Made by a program: the position numbers and the translations under genes
The notes under the pieces: model-generated
The model's database searches: none
The model's input: only the letters and a program-made list of their open reading frames with translations
What the model was told of the DNA's origin: nothing
Shown here: positions 17,400 through 24,548 of the stretch, piece by piece
Position numbering within the stretch: position 1 is the first letter of the stretch
How the letters are laid out: every line of letters begins with the position of its first letter
From: Planctomycetota bacterium
GTDB taxonomy: Bacteria > Planctomycetota > Planctomycetia > Pirellulales > Thermoguttaceae
Reading direction: 5' to 3'
DNA: 37,558 nucleotides
Assembly (NCBI GenBank): GCA_029550925.1
Contig: JAKPGL010000170.1
Coordinates: 1 to 37,558 of the forward strand

Positions 17400-18176
17400 A
17401 TGAAAATGCCTTGGCCTACGAAAATGATCTGGACTGTTGCCGGAGGGATGGTATGGCTTTGGGCGGTTGCTGGCCTGGCTGCTCCCGAAAGTCCTAACCG
17501 CTCCCAAGACGCCAACGTCAGCGCCCAAAAGGCCGGTGGAAAACCTTCATCCCCGGCGTCTGAACCATCCACTGACAAAGCACGATGGGAGAAGGCAGAT
17601 TCGTCGGTAGGGGCGGGGAGTTCTTCGGGTAGGGCAGGGAATGCTTCCGGTGGGTCGGCCAGTCGGAGCATCCGGGTCTGGGGCGATGTGGGGGTACATC
17701 CGGTGGATCGGCAGGCTGCTTGTCAGGAGGCCGAACAAAACGCCCTCGATTCGCTGTATGAAGAGCTTGGGCAATGGGCGCGGCAATTGGCGGGTCCAAA
17801 ATTATCCTATCGCCGTTTGGTGGTCGAACATGCCTGGCTTTTGGACCAGCCCGGCGTTCAACAGAGCCAATCCATGCAGGTGGAAGAGAAATCCCACGGT
17901 TGGACGGCCCGGCAAGAGATCACTCTCACCGTGCCGACGCCGGTGCTGGCCCGTTGGGCCGATCGGCTCCAGCAGCAACATCGCCAGCGAACCCATTGGC
18001 TTGCTGGCGGCGCGGCGGCCACCGTGTTAGGATGGTTGGTGGGGTTTCTGTTGATGGTCCGGCTCGACCGGGCCACGGGCGGCTATTATCGAGCCGGGGT
18101 GGTCTTGCTGATGCTGGCGATCCTGGTGGTTCTAACGGGCTTGGCATGGTGGTGGCTGGCGACGACGGTCTGGTGA
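17400..18176 (+). CDS. Exported protein with two C-terminal membrane helices
   Basis: A 258-residue protein. It has an N-terminal signal sequence (MIWTVAGGMVWLWAVAGLAA), then a Ser/Gly/Ala-rich low-complexity stretch to about residue 88. A compact domain follows, beginning SIRVWGDVGVHPVDRQAACQ and running to about 195; its pattern of AxxxAxxNAxxxLYxxL helix then strand faintly recalls LPP20/FlgT-type domains, which I cannot confirm. Two hydrophobic helices close the protein (about 200-222 and 228-256). AGGAAGG precedes the ATG. It is 166 bases after the coiled-coil gene and 36 bases before the FHA-like gene. Function unknown. Confidence 0.68.
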   Translation: MKMPWPTKMIWTVAGGMVWLWAVAGLAAPESPNRSQDANVSAQKAGGKPSSPASEPSTDKARWEKADSSVGAGSSSGRAGNASGGSASRSIRVWGDVGVHPVDRQAACQEAEQNALDSLYEELGQWARQLAGPKLSYRRLVVEHAWLLDQPGVQQSQSMQVEEKSHGWTARQEITLTVPTPVLARWADRLQQQHRQRTHWLAGGAAATVLGWLVGFLLMVRLDRATGGYYRAGVVLLMLAILVVLTGLAWWWLATTVW

Positions 18177-18212
18177 ACTCCAGGGGGAAAAGGGTTTCCG
18201 GGAGACTGGGCG

Positions 18213-19625
18213 ATGGGCGTGTTTGGACTGTTTGATCCGCCCGAATGCAAACAGGCCGAGGATTGTCTGGCCCGCAGCCAACCTGCCGAAGCCGCCCGGG
18301 TGCTCCTGGCGTCCAAACATCGCCGCCATCGCCGGGTCCAGCAACTTCTCTTAGAGACCGGCGCGCGATTGGTAGAACTGGCCCAAAACCTTGTGGAAAA
18401 TCCCCAAGGCCCCCATCCAGAAGCGGCCGCAGAGATGATCGACTTGGCCAGTCAATGTATGCACCTGGACGGCCCGGCGCTGGCCCTTCAGCAGCAAATC
18501 CAACAAATCCTCCACGACCGCCAACAATCCAACGCCTTCCGCGCCCAACTACTCCGGCAGGCCGAACAGTGGGAACAATCCGGCCGCCTCCGCTCCGCTC
18601 TGGAGGTGCTGGAACCATTGGGCGAATGGCCGGAAGCCGCAGCCCTCCGCCTTCGGCTCCAGCAACGACTCGACAGCTTTCGCCGGCATCGGGAGGCTAT
18701 GGAAACCTGTTGGAACCAAGGGCAGTTCCAAGCCGCCCACCGCCATTGGCAAGAGGCAAAAAAACTCTGTCCGCACGAACCGGAATTGGCCGAGTGGGCT
18801 GCTCGCATTGCCCAAGCCCTGGCCCAACCCCCAGGACGGCGCCCCCCTGAGGCCGACGCCCTCAGCCCAGTTGCTAGCGCCGTCCCTCGTCCATGCACGG
18901 CTTTGCCCATCTACCAACGGATTCAGTCATTTCTTCTGGCCGATTGGGCCTTGGTCCTTAATAGCGGCGAAGCCTGTCTGGGCACCCCCCGATCCGAAGG
19001 CGTCCAAATTCCCCTGCTGGGCCGATTGCATCGGCGTCATGCCCTGCTGGTCCAAGACGGCCAAGGCTGGCAACTCATGCCCCTGGCCGATAAACAGGGT
19101 ACGCCTTGTTCCGTCTGGCTCAACGGGGTGCTGCTGCTTGGGCCGGAACGCCTTCGACCTGGCGACAAAATCGTGCTGGGCGGCGCCGGTTCGGCGCCCG
19201 GTTCCAGCGGGGGTTCCTGTTGGCAATTCACCATGCCGGTTCCTGGTTCCCGGACCGCTGTGTTGGAATCATCGCCGGGCAATCAGAATCTTATCTGCGT
19301 TTCGTCGGCTCGGTTGGCGCGGGCAATTCTGTTGGCCGATACGCTGGTGATCGGCCCGCACCCGCCCGCCCATCTGGTCCTGCCCGATTTGCCCTGCCAA
19401 CGGATCGTCTTCCGCTGGCAGTCGGAGGGCCTTTGCTGGCAGATAGAAGGAGGTCAAGCCCGGCTAGAAATCCCCGGCCAAACCATCGACCAGGCCGACA
19501 ACCGACTCTATCTGCCCAGCCAACTGGTCGTAGAATCAGCCCTGGACGAAGCCGAACTGCTAGGCCGGGCCGCCGCCGGCGCCGCCCCAGAAACCCAACT
19601 GACCCTCGAAATAAAAATGTGCTAA
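18213..19625 (+). CDS. Helical-repeat protein with C-terminal FHA-like domain(s)
   Basis: A 470-residue soluble protein. The N-terminal half (about 1-215) is helical and TPR-like, for example ECKQAEDCLARSQPAEAARV and LRSALEVLEPLGEWPEAAAL. After a Pro-rich linker, about residues 255-335 read like an FHA domain: a glycine strand IPLLGRLHRRHALLVQDGQG, then SVWLNGVLLLGPERLRPGDK and IVLGG. A second, weaker FHA-like unit starts at LVIGPHPPAHLVLPD. FHA domains bind phosphothreonine, but the usual S-R-x-H is here H-R-R-H, so binding is uncertain. There is no membrane segment, so it is probably a cytosolic partner of the two membrane proteins encoded just upstream. Confidence 0.7.
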   Translation: MGVFGLFDPPECKQAEDCLARSQPAEAARVLLASKHRRHRRVQQLLLETGARLVELAQNLVENPQGPHPEAAAEMIDLASQCMHLDGPALALQQQIQQILHDRQQSNAFRAQLLRQAEQWEQSGRLRSALEVLEPLGEWPEAAALRLRLQQRLDSFRRHREAMETCWNQGQFQAAHRHWQEAKKLCPHEPELAEWAARIAQALAQPPGRRPPEADALSPVASAVPRPCTALPIYQRIQSFLLADWALVLNSGEACLGTPRSEGVQIPLLGRLHRRHALLVQDGQGWQLMPLADKQGTPCSVWLNGVLLLGPERLRPGDKIVLGGAGSAPGSSGGSCWQFTMPVPGSRTAVLESSPGNQNLICVSSARLARAILLADTLVIGPHPPAHLVLPDLPCQRIVFRWQSEGLCWQIEGGQARLEIPGQTIDQADNRLYLPSQLVVESALDEAELLGRAAAGAAPETQLTLEIKMC

Positions 19626-19671
19626 CAACCTCTCATCCCCCCTCTAACGGGAATCCCGACTCCTGGATGTC

Positions 19672-19717
19672 CGCCCCATGTCATTCCCGCGCATCGCCCC
19701 ATGTCATTCCCGCGCAA
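19672..19717. repeat. 23-bp tandem repeat, two units
   Basis: CGCCCCATGTCATTCCCGCG followed by CAT (19672-19694) is repeated at 19695-19717 with only the last base changed. Each unit holds the TGTCATTCCCGCG core of a widespread bacterial palindromic repeat. It lies between convergent genes. Confidence 0.75.
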
Positions 19718-19812
19718 GCTCTCAATCCAGGGTCCTGTGAGGCGGCTCCATTGTTATTCCTCCCAAGCAACGGCAGCAAGAAGCCTGGATTCCCGTTTGC
19801 GAGGGAATGACA
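19702..19812. repeat. Inverted pair of TCATTCCCGCG-type repeats
   Basis: The segment 19702-19731 (TGTCATTCCCGCGCAAGC, ending in AATCCAGG) is inverted at 19784-19812 (CCTGGATTCCCG, ending in GGGAATGACA) with several mismatches. It resembles the common TCATTCCCGCGAAAGCGGGAATCC repeat family in an inverted-pair layout. It may serve as a transcription end for both converging genes. Confidence 0.65.
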
Positions 19813-19853
19813 ATTCCTGTCTCCTGGGAGATAGGAAATAGGGCTGCCGCCTT

Positions 19854-20759
19854 TTAGCCTGCCAATTCCTTAGCCGTCTTTTCCACGAAGGCCACGCACT
19901 CGGCCATGTCCTTCATCAGGGCGTCCGAATCGTGCTCGTACTCGATCACCAGCAGGCCCCGGTAGCCTTGCCGATGCAGTTCCTTGAGCACCGCCCCGTA
20001 ATTGGCCTTGCCTTGGCCCAACGGCACATCCCTGGCCTCCGGCTTGCCCGACTCGATGACATCCTTCAAATGGAAGCCGAGAACCCGCCCCTGCGATTTC
20101 CGCAAGCACTCGACCGGATCCAGACCGGATCGGACCCAATGGCCGGTGTCGCAGCAAGCGCCGATCCGTTTGCTTCGACCCTGGCAGACCTTCAGCACAT
20201 TCTCCGGGTTCCAATACTGGTAGTTGGGCCGTTTGGGATGGTTATGGACGGCCAGGTTCAGCTTGTACTCTTCGCACAGTTTGTCGAGCATCTCGAAGGC
20301 TTCCGGCGGAGGCTCGGCCACCACGGTTTCGGCGCCCATTTCCTTGGCAAACTCCATCTTTTTGCGGGCGGCGCCCTCGTCAGCGCCCAGATCGGTATAG
20401 AAGCTGGCCATCCGGATACCATGGTCGGCCAGCCGCTGACGAAGCTCTTTGCGCACCTCCGCTGAAAGCGATTCGTTCACCTTCAAGTCCGGCCGTTTGC
20501 TATCCAGGCGGAGGAAAAACGCCGGCTCGATGCACGGAATGCCCAGCTCTACGAGTTTGTCCAGCGTCTCATAGAGCGAGAACCGGCGGAAGGTATATTG
20601 GGCGCAGCCGAGCGTCCAACCCAACTTTTCCGCCGTGGGAGCGCCGGACTTGACCGGAGCGGCCCAACCGGCCCGATTCAACCAGCCGGCCACACTCAAC
20701 CCGGCGCCTGCCGCCACACTTTGACGTAAAAAATCCCGACGATCATAGAGGTTTCGCAT
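19854..20759 (-). CDS. Tat-signal sugar phosphate isomerase/epimerase
   Basis: A 301-residue TIM-barrel protein preceded by a twin-arginine signal (MRNLYDRRDFLRQSVAAGAG) and a linker to about residue 45. The barrel carries GIPCIEPAFFLR, LAVHNHPKRP (His), GACCDTGHWVRSG (Asp/His), GFHLKDVI (His/Lys/Asp) and LLVIEYEHDS (Glu), consistent with a metal-dependent isomerase or epimerase acting outside the cytoplasm. AAGGAG precedes the ATG at 20759; 18 extra upstream codons are unlikely. Exported members of this family are typical of planctomycetes. The sugar is unknown. It is separated from the DUF2461 gene by a repeat-rich gap. Confidence 0.85.
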   Translation of the reverse strand: MRNLYDRRDFLRQSVAAGAGLSVAGWLNRAGWAAPVKSGAPTAEKLGWTLGCAQYTFRRFSLYETLDKLVELGIPCIEPAFFLRLDSKRPDLKVNESLSAEVRKELRQRLADHGIRMASFYTDLGADEGAARKKMEFAKEMGAETVVAEPPPEAFEMLDKLCEEYKLNLAVHNHPKRPNYQYWNPENVLKVCQGRSKRIGACCDTGHWVRSGLDPVECLRKSQGRVLGFHLKDVIESGKPEARDVPLGQGKANYGAVLKELHRQGYRGLLVIEYEHDSDALMKDMAECVAFVEKTAKELAG

Positions 20760-20844
20760 CGTAGAAGCTCCTTGAGGAAAAAGGTTTATTCTGAGGGAGA
20801 AATTCCAGGGCATTCAAAGGGCGTCAATCTCCGGCATCCCGGCT

Positions 20845-20965
20845 CGTAACTTAGCCTGTCCAGGCTGAGTTGACCGCCGGCTAACAGCCGGCGTTACGTA
20901 ACTTAGCGCTACGTAACTTAGGCTGTCTAGCCTGAGCAGTGGCCGTCTCGACAGACGGCGCTACG
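20845..20965. repeat. CGTAACTTAG palindrome array
   Basis: CGTAACTTAG occurs at 20845-20854, 20897-20906 and 20912-20921. Between and after these lie small dyads: AGCCTG-TC-CAGGCT (20853-20866), CGCCGGCT-AAC-AGCCGGCG (20875-20893), AGGCT/AGCCT (about 20920-20933) and CCGTCT-CGAC-AGACGG (20943-20958). A related array is at 32286-32349. The layout suggests a family of small mobile or structural repeats in the gap between the epimerase and DUF2461 genes. Confidence 0.65.
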
Positions 20966-21004
20966 GTACCGACTAACCGCCGGCGGCACATTCGGGGCGA
21001 ACAT

Positions 21005-21778
21005 CTAAAACGGCAATTGTAATGCGTTGCACAAAAATTGCATGAACGGTCGGGCGGCGTCAAACGCCCTGGCCACCTGATCGACAAACTCCGGCCGGTA
21101 AGCGTCCGCCTCCTTCACATCTGCTACGGCGATGTAATCAGTCCGTTTCAGGTCGTCGATGCAAGGGTGATCCGGCGGAAACCCTTTGGGCGGTCGCTGC
21201 ACCGCGTCGCCCTCCAGGGTCCAAAGGGCCTGGAAGCGGCGGCCGGAGACGGCCCGTTTCCAACCGACCGGATCGTCGGCGATTCCCTGCCGGAGGGCGG
21301 CCAAACTGTCCCGATCCGGTCGCCACACTCCCGCAGCCAGGAAACATTCGCCCGGCTCCAGATGCACATAAAAACCCGGCGCATGGATGTCCTGGCCCAA
21401 TTCGTGTCGAAATTGAATCCCCACATTGGTCTTGTAGGGCGTTTTGTCTTTGCTGAAGCGGGTGTCCCGGTAGATGCGCAAAAGCGAGCCGCCCACCAGC
21501 CGATCGCTCGCCAAGAAAAATTTGGAAATCTTGGCCAGGTGCGGTCGAAAGGCCCGGATAAACGCCAAGGCCGGCCCTCGAACGTATTGTTCATACCGGT
21601 GTTTGTTTTGGAGGAACCAGGGGCGCTCGTTATGGTCGGCCAATTCCTCCAAAAACTCAAATAGCGCCGTCGGAAAGCCGCCGAAAGTCGTTTCGGTCGG
21701 CAAACCGGCTTTCCTCGTTTTCGAGGCGGCTGAGCCGGCCGCCTGTTGCTTACCACGGTCGAAGCCGCGCGGACTCAT
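21005..21778 (-). CDS. DUF2461/TIGR02453 family protein
   Basis: A 257-residue protein. After a basic N-terminal tail of about 30 residues it has the family pattern TALFEFLEELADHNERPWFL, then KHRYEQYVRGPALAFIRAF. Next come GGSLLRIYRDTRFSKDKTPY and KTNVGIQFRH, then HAPGFYVHLEPGECFLAAGV. It ends with DAARPFMQFLCNAL. Members are found in many bacteria and fungi; the function is not established. The strictly kept R-D-x-R-F-S-x-D-K-x-P-Y-K segment looks like a phosphate or nucleic-acid contact, which is my inference. The start at 21778 is the ATG nearest the homologous region. It follows the sugar-isomerase-like gene by 34 bases and may be co-transcribed with it. Confidence 0.8.
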   Translation of the reverse strand: MSPRGFDRGKQQAAGSAASKTRKAGLPTETTFGGFPTALFEFLEELADHNERPWFLQNKHRYEQYVRGPALAFIRAFRPHLAKISKFFLASDRLVGGSLLRIYRDTRFSKDKTPYKTNVGIQFRHELGQDIHAPGFYVHLEPGECFLAAGVWRPDRDSLAALRQGIADDPVGWKRAVSGRRFQALWTLEGDAVQRPPKGFPPDHPCIDDLKRTDYIAVADVKEADAYRPEFVDQVARAFDAARPFMQFLCNALQLPF

Positions 21779-21812
21779 CGTTCAATACAACTCTCACCAA
21801 TCCGGGAGAAAA

Positions 21813-23408
21813 TTATCCCAAAAACTCCCATTTGATGCCCACGCGTTTTAGTGCATAGCCCAGTTCCCGATGGTAATCGCCGTAGCAGGTCATCCAGTGG
21901 AAGCCGCGCATCCGCTGCGCCACCAGGAGCGGATCGCACTTGAAGCGGATGTCGATCTGGTCCCGGCAAATGGCCAGGAACGGGGCGTCCACAATCTCGC
22001 CCAGCAGTCCAACCCACCGCTCCGCCTTGAAATCGGGGATGATATTGGTAACCACCTGCCCTTTGCGCATTTCGACCTTGGGGGCGGCGCCGTAATCGGA
22101 CTCGAAATGCGTAAGAATCCGAGCCGGCTCCACGGTTTTGCCGTCCATTTTGCGCGGTCCGGTGCAATGGGCGATGGTAGTAATCCCAAGTCCCGGTGCG
22201 GCAGGGTCGGGATAGGGATAGGTCGGATCGTTCAGGAACTGAGGCCGGCCGGAGATATTGCCCAGCAGGATCCCCGACGGCACGACCACAAAGTCCGACT
22301 CGCAGAAGGCCATCCAGCCGTCGTCGTTCAGCGTGCTTAGCGGCAGGCAGGCCGTCGTCTGCGACAGAGGCATGATGGTGCCCATACAGGCGTTGATGGT
22401 GATGGCCCGGCAGTCGGCCTTTTGCATAAGCCGCCGGAAGATTTCTTCCAGCAGGAACGCCCGATCGACAAAGCCCCGGTCGGTTTCCAGTTTGGTGCCG
22501 GGCAGGGCCAGATAGGCCTCTGCGCGGCGTTTGGCCCGGGCTACCGCCTGCTGGTCGGCCATGGCCGCCTTGATCAGGTTGGCCAGGTCCGGCTCATACG
22601 GTACGGTAACAATATCCAGTTTGAACCGCTCTTTAGCCAGGTCCGGGGCTTTGGGACAGGCCCAGCCGCTCGGTCCGCCGACGGCCAAAATTCGGGATCC
22701 CATCGTGTTCTTCAGTCCACATAGCGCCCGAAGCCGCCACGTTACCTCGTCCAAACTGTCGATCACCACATCCTCTTCGTCCATGCCGGTTATCGAAAGG
22801 ATGTCGGTATGTTGGCGCAGATACCGCGGGCTGATAATCTCGTACCACAGATACACCGGGCCGGACTTATGCCGGCAGAACACGATCACCGGTTTTTGCA
22901 GTTTTCGGCACAGGTTAAGGACTTCGACCGAGCCGCCGGCCGCATAAACAATGGCCGCATCGGCCGATTCCAGATCCTTGACCTTTTCCAACTGGCCGCC
23001 GTGCGGCAGGGCGGCAAGCGGCATGAATTCAACCGGGAAATCGGCGGCGGCGCGGATTTTTTCCAGTTCCCCCTGAATGCGGGCGCATTCTTGCTGAGCT
23101 TGTTCATGGGTTTCGATGCCGCCCCAAGGCCGCCAACTGGTTTGCGGCCGACGCTGGGGCGTCTCGTAGGTCAAGATCGGTTTTACCCGCAGCGGTTTGC
23201 GCGGCGGCGCCTGGGGGATTTCGTCGGCTTCGGCGGCCAGGAGGCTGGTCCAAGAAAGCCCCGCCAAGGCCATGCCGCCAAAAGCAGCCGTACCTAAAAA
23301 ATCCCGTCGGCTTATCTGGCCGACCGAGGCTTCACCATCCGGTCCATGGCAGCTACACGGACAACAATGGGCGTGGAACGGTTTCGGAAGCAAAGGTTTC
23401 TCGTGCAT
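21813..23408 (-). CDS. Tat-signal L-fucose/arabinose-isomerase-like protein
   Basis: A 531-residue protein. A Cys/His-rich leader (FHAHCCPCSCHGPDG) comes before the Tat motif SRRDFLGTAAFGG at about 33-45. The body has the sugar-isomerase alternating fold: VPYEPDLANLIKAAM, ITINACMGTIMPLSQTTACL, PLSTLNDDGWMAFCESDF and a C-terminal FHWMTCYGDYHRELGYALK. The ACLPLSTLNDDG and CESD segments recall the C-terminal half of L-fucose/L-arabinose isomerases, where Glu and Asp bind Mn. I infer an exported or membrane-anchored aldose-ketose isomerase or a relative that has lost catalysis. GAGGAGAA precedes the ATG at 23408; the longer open frame to 23894 overlaps the divergent methyltransferase and is not coding. 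Confidence 0.72.
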   Translation of the reverse strand: MHEKPLLPKPFHAHCCPCSCHGPDGEASVGQISRRDFLGTAAFGGMALAGLSWTSLLAAEADEIPQAPPRKPLRVKPILTYETPQRRPQTSWRPWGGIETHEQAQQECARIQGELEKIRAAADFPVEFMPLAALPHGGQLEKVKDLESADAAIVYAAGGSVEVLNLCRKLQKPVIVFCRHKSGPVYLWYEIISPRYLRQHTDILSITGMDEEDVVIDSLDEVTWRLRALCGLKNTMGSRILAVGGPSGWACPKAPDLAKERFKLDIVTVPYEPDLANLIKAAMADQQAVARAKRRAEAYLALPGTKLETDRGFVDRAFLLEEIFRRLMQKADCRAITINACMGTIMPLSQTTACLPLSTLNDDGWMAFCESDFVVVPSGILLGNISGRPQFLNDPTYPYPDPAAPGLGITTIAHCTGPRKMDGKTVEPARILTHFESDYGAAPKVEMRKGQVVTNIIPDFKAERWVGLLGEIVDAPFLAICRDQIDIRFKCDPLLVAQRMRGFHWMTCYGDYHRELGYALKRVGIKWEFLG

Positions 23409-23561
23409 GTTGGTTCTCCTCGAAAAGGTTCTAGGAAAGTTGACTCTATTTCTCCCCTTCCTCTTTTTTACTTGTTGAGACCGGCAAATAGGCGGGAGTT
23501 TGCTGGACCGTGGGTTGGAGGGTAGATTGCAGAGGTGTGCAGCTCGGCTCAGAATGTTTTT

Positions 23562-23590
23562 CTGACGGCGGCGTAAAAGCGTTATATACT
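23562..23590 (+). promoter_or_regulatory. Candidate promoter for methyltransferase gene
   Basis: CTGACG (23562-23567) and TATACT (23585-23590) are 17 bases apart and match consensus at 4 and 5 of 6 positions. The resulting leader would be about 150 bases. The 23409-23748 gap separates divergent genes and holds no gene I can support. Confidence 0.35.
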
Positions 23591-23748
23591 GACAAACCAG
23601 CCTTTGGGCTATTGTTTGTAGAGTATGCTCTGGCCGACGGAAAGTCAAGTAGCGGGCAAGGGGTTTTGCTGATTTTCCCGCCCGAACAAATGGCCTTTTG
23701 CAATAGGGGGTTATATGTTTATGCCCCCCCGATGGAGATGGATAACCG

Positions 23749-24489
23749 ATGGATGATTCCCTTCCGAGGGATTGGGCGTTATTGGCCCAACAGGCGGAGT
23801 GGTTGACGCCATTTCGTGCAGTGCTTTTGCGACGGGCCGCGATCGCCCAGCGGCACTGTGTGCTGGACCTTGGATGCGGCCCCGGGCTGATCACGGCGGA
23901 ACTGTTGCGCCGAAGCGGCGGCCGAGTGGTGGCTCTGGACCGAAATCTCCAGGCCCTCGTGCAGTGTACGGCCCTTTACTGGGCAGAAACCAACCGGCAA
24001 CCGGCCCAGCCGATCTGCGCCAATGCCGTCCGATTGCCTTTTGCCGACCGATGCTTCGATCTGGTGTTTTGCCAGTGGGCACTACTCTGGATGCCGTTGG
24101 AAGAGGTCTTAAAAGAGATCCATCGGGTGCTGGAACCGGGAGGCTATCTGGCGGCGTTGGAGCCGGACTACGGCGGCATGATCGAATATCCCCCGGAGAT
24201 TACCTCGGCCGATTTATGGCGTGCCGGGCTCCGGCGGGCAGGCGCCGACCCCGAAGTGGGCCGAAAAATTCCACCCCTTTTGGCCAAGTTGGGTTTTCAG
24301 GTGGAAGTGATGCTTTTGGATCGGCTTCGGCCGGCGGATCCGGCTCGATGGAAGATGCTTCAGGAACTGCCGTTGACGGCGGCAGAACAAGCTCGGCAGC
24401 ATGCGGCCATGCGCGCCGAGGCCCAATTGCCGCCTCAAGCCGCCACGGTCCATCTGCCGATTTTCGGCATTCTGGCCCAGCGGGGCTAA
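23749..24489 (+). CDS. Class I SAM-dependent methyltransferase (UbiE/Methyltransf_11-like)
   Basis: A 246-residue cytosolic protein. Motif I is CVLDLGCGPGLITAELLRR, followed by VVALDRNLQAL, then a motif reading ANAVRLPFADRCFDLVFCQW and the post-motif EVLKEIHRVLEPGGYLAALE. This is the standard small-molecule methyltransferase layout. The C-terminal third (about 165-246) may shape the substrate pocket and I do not recognise it. The ATG at 23749 has GGAG about 12 bases upstream, a rather long spacing. It diverges from the sugar-isomerase-like gene and converges on the transporter gene. Substrate unknown. Confidence 0.82.
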   Translation: MDDSLPRDWALLAQQAEWLTPFRAVLLRRAAIAQRHCVLDLGCGPGLITAELLRRSGGRVVALDRNLQALVQCTALYWAETNRQPAQPICANAVRLPFADRCFDLVFCQWALLWMPLEEVLKEIHRVLEPGGYLAALEPDYGGMIEYPPEITSADLWRAGLRRAGADPEVGRKIPPLLAKLGFQVEVMLLDRLRPADPARWKMLQELPLTAAEQARQHAAMRAEAQLPPQAATVHLPIFGILAQRG

Positions 24490-24514
24490 AAGGAGCAGGA
24501 TTTTTCGGACGCCC

Positions 24515-24535
24515 TGCCTCTACGGAGGCATTCTT
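24515..24535 (+). terminator. Small hairpin terminator after methyltransferase gene
   Basis: TGCCTC (24515-24520), loop TACG and GAGGCA (24525-24530) form a perfect 6-bp stem followed by TTCTT. It lies in the 59-base gap between converging genes, where a terminator is expected. Confidence 0.45.
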
Positions 24536-24548
24536 GCTTGGAAAGGGG

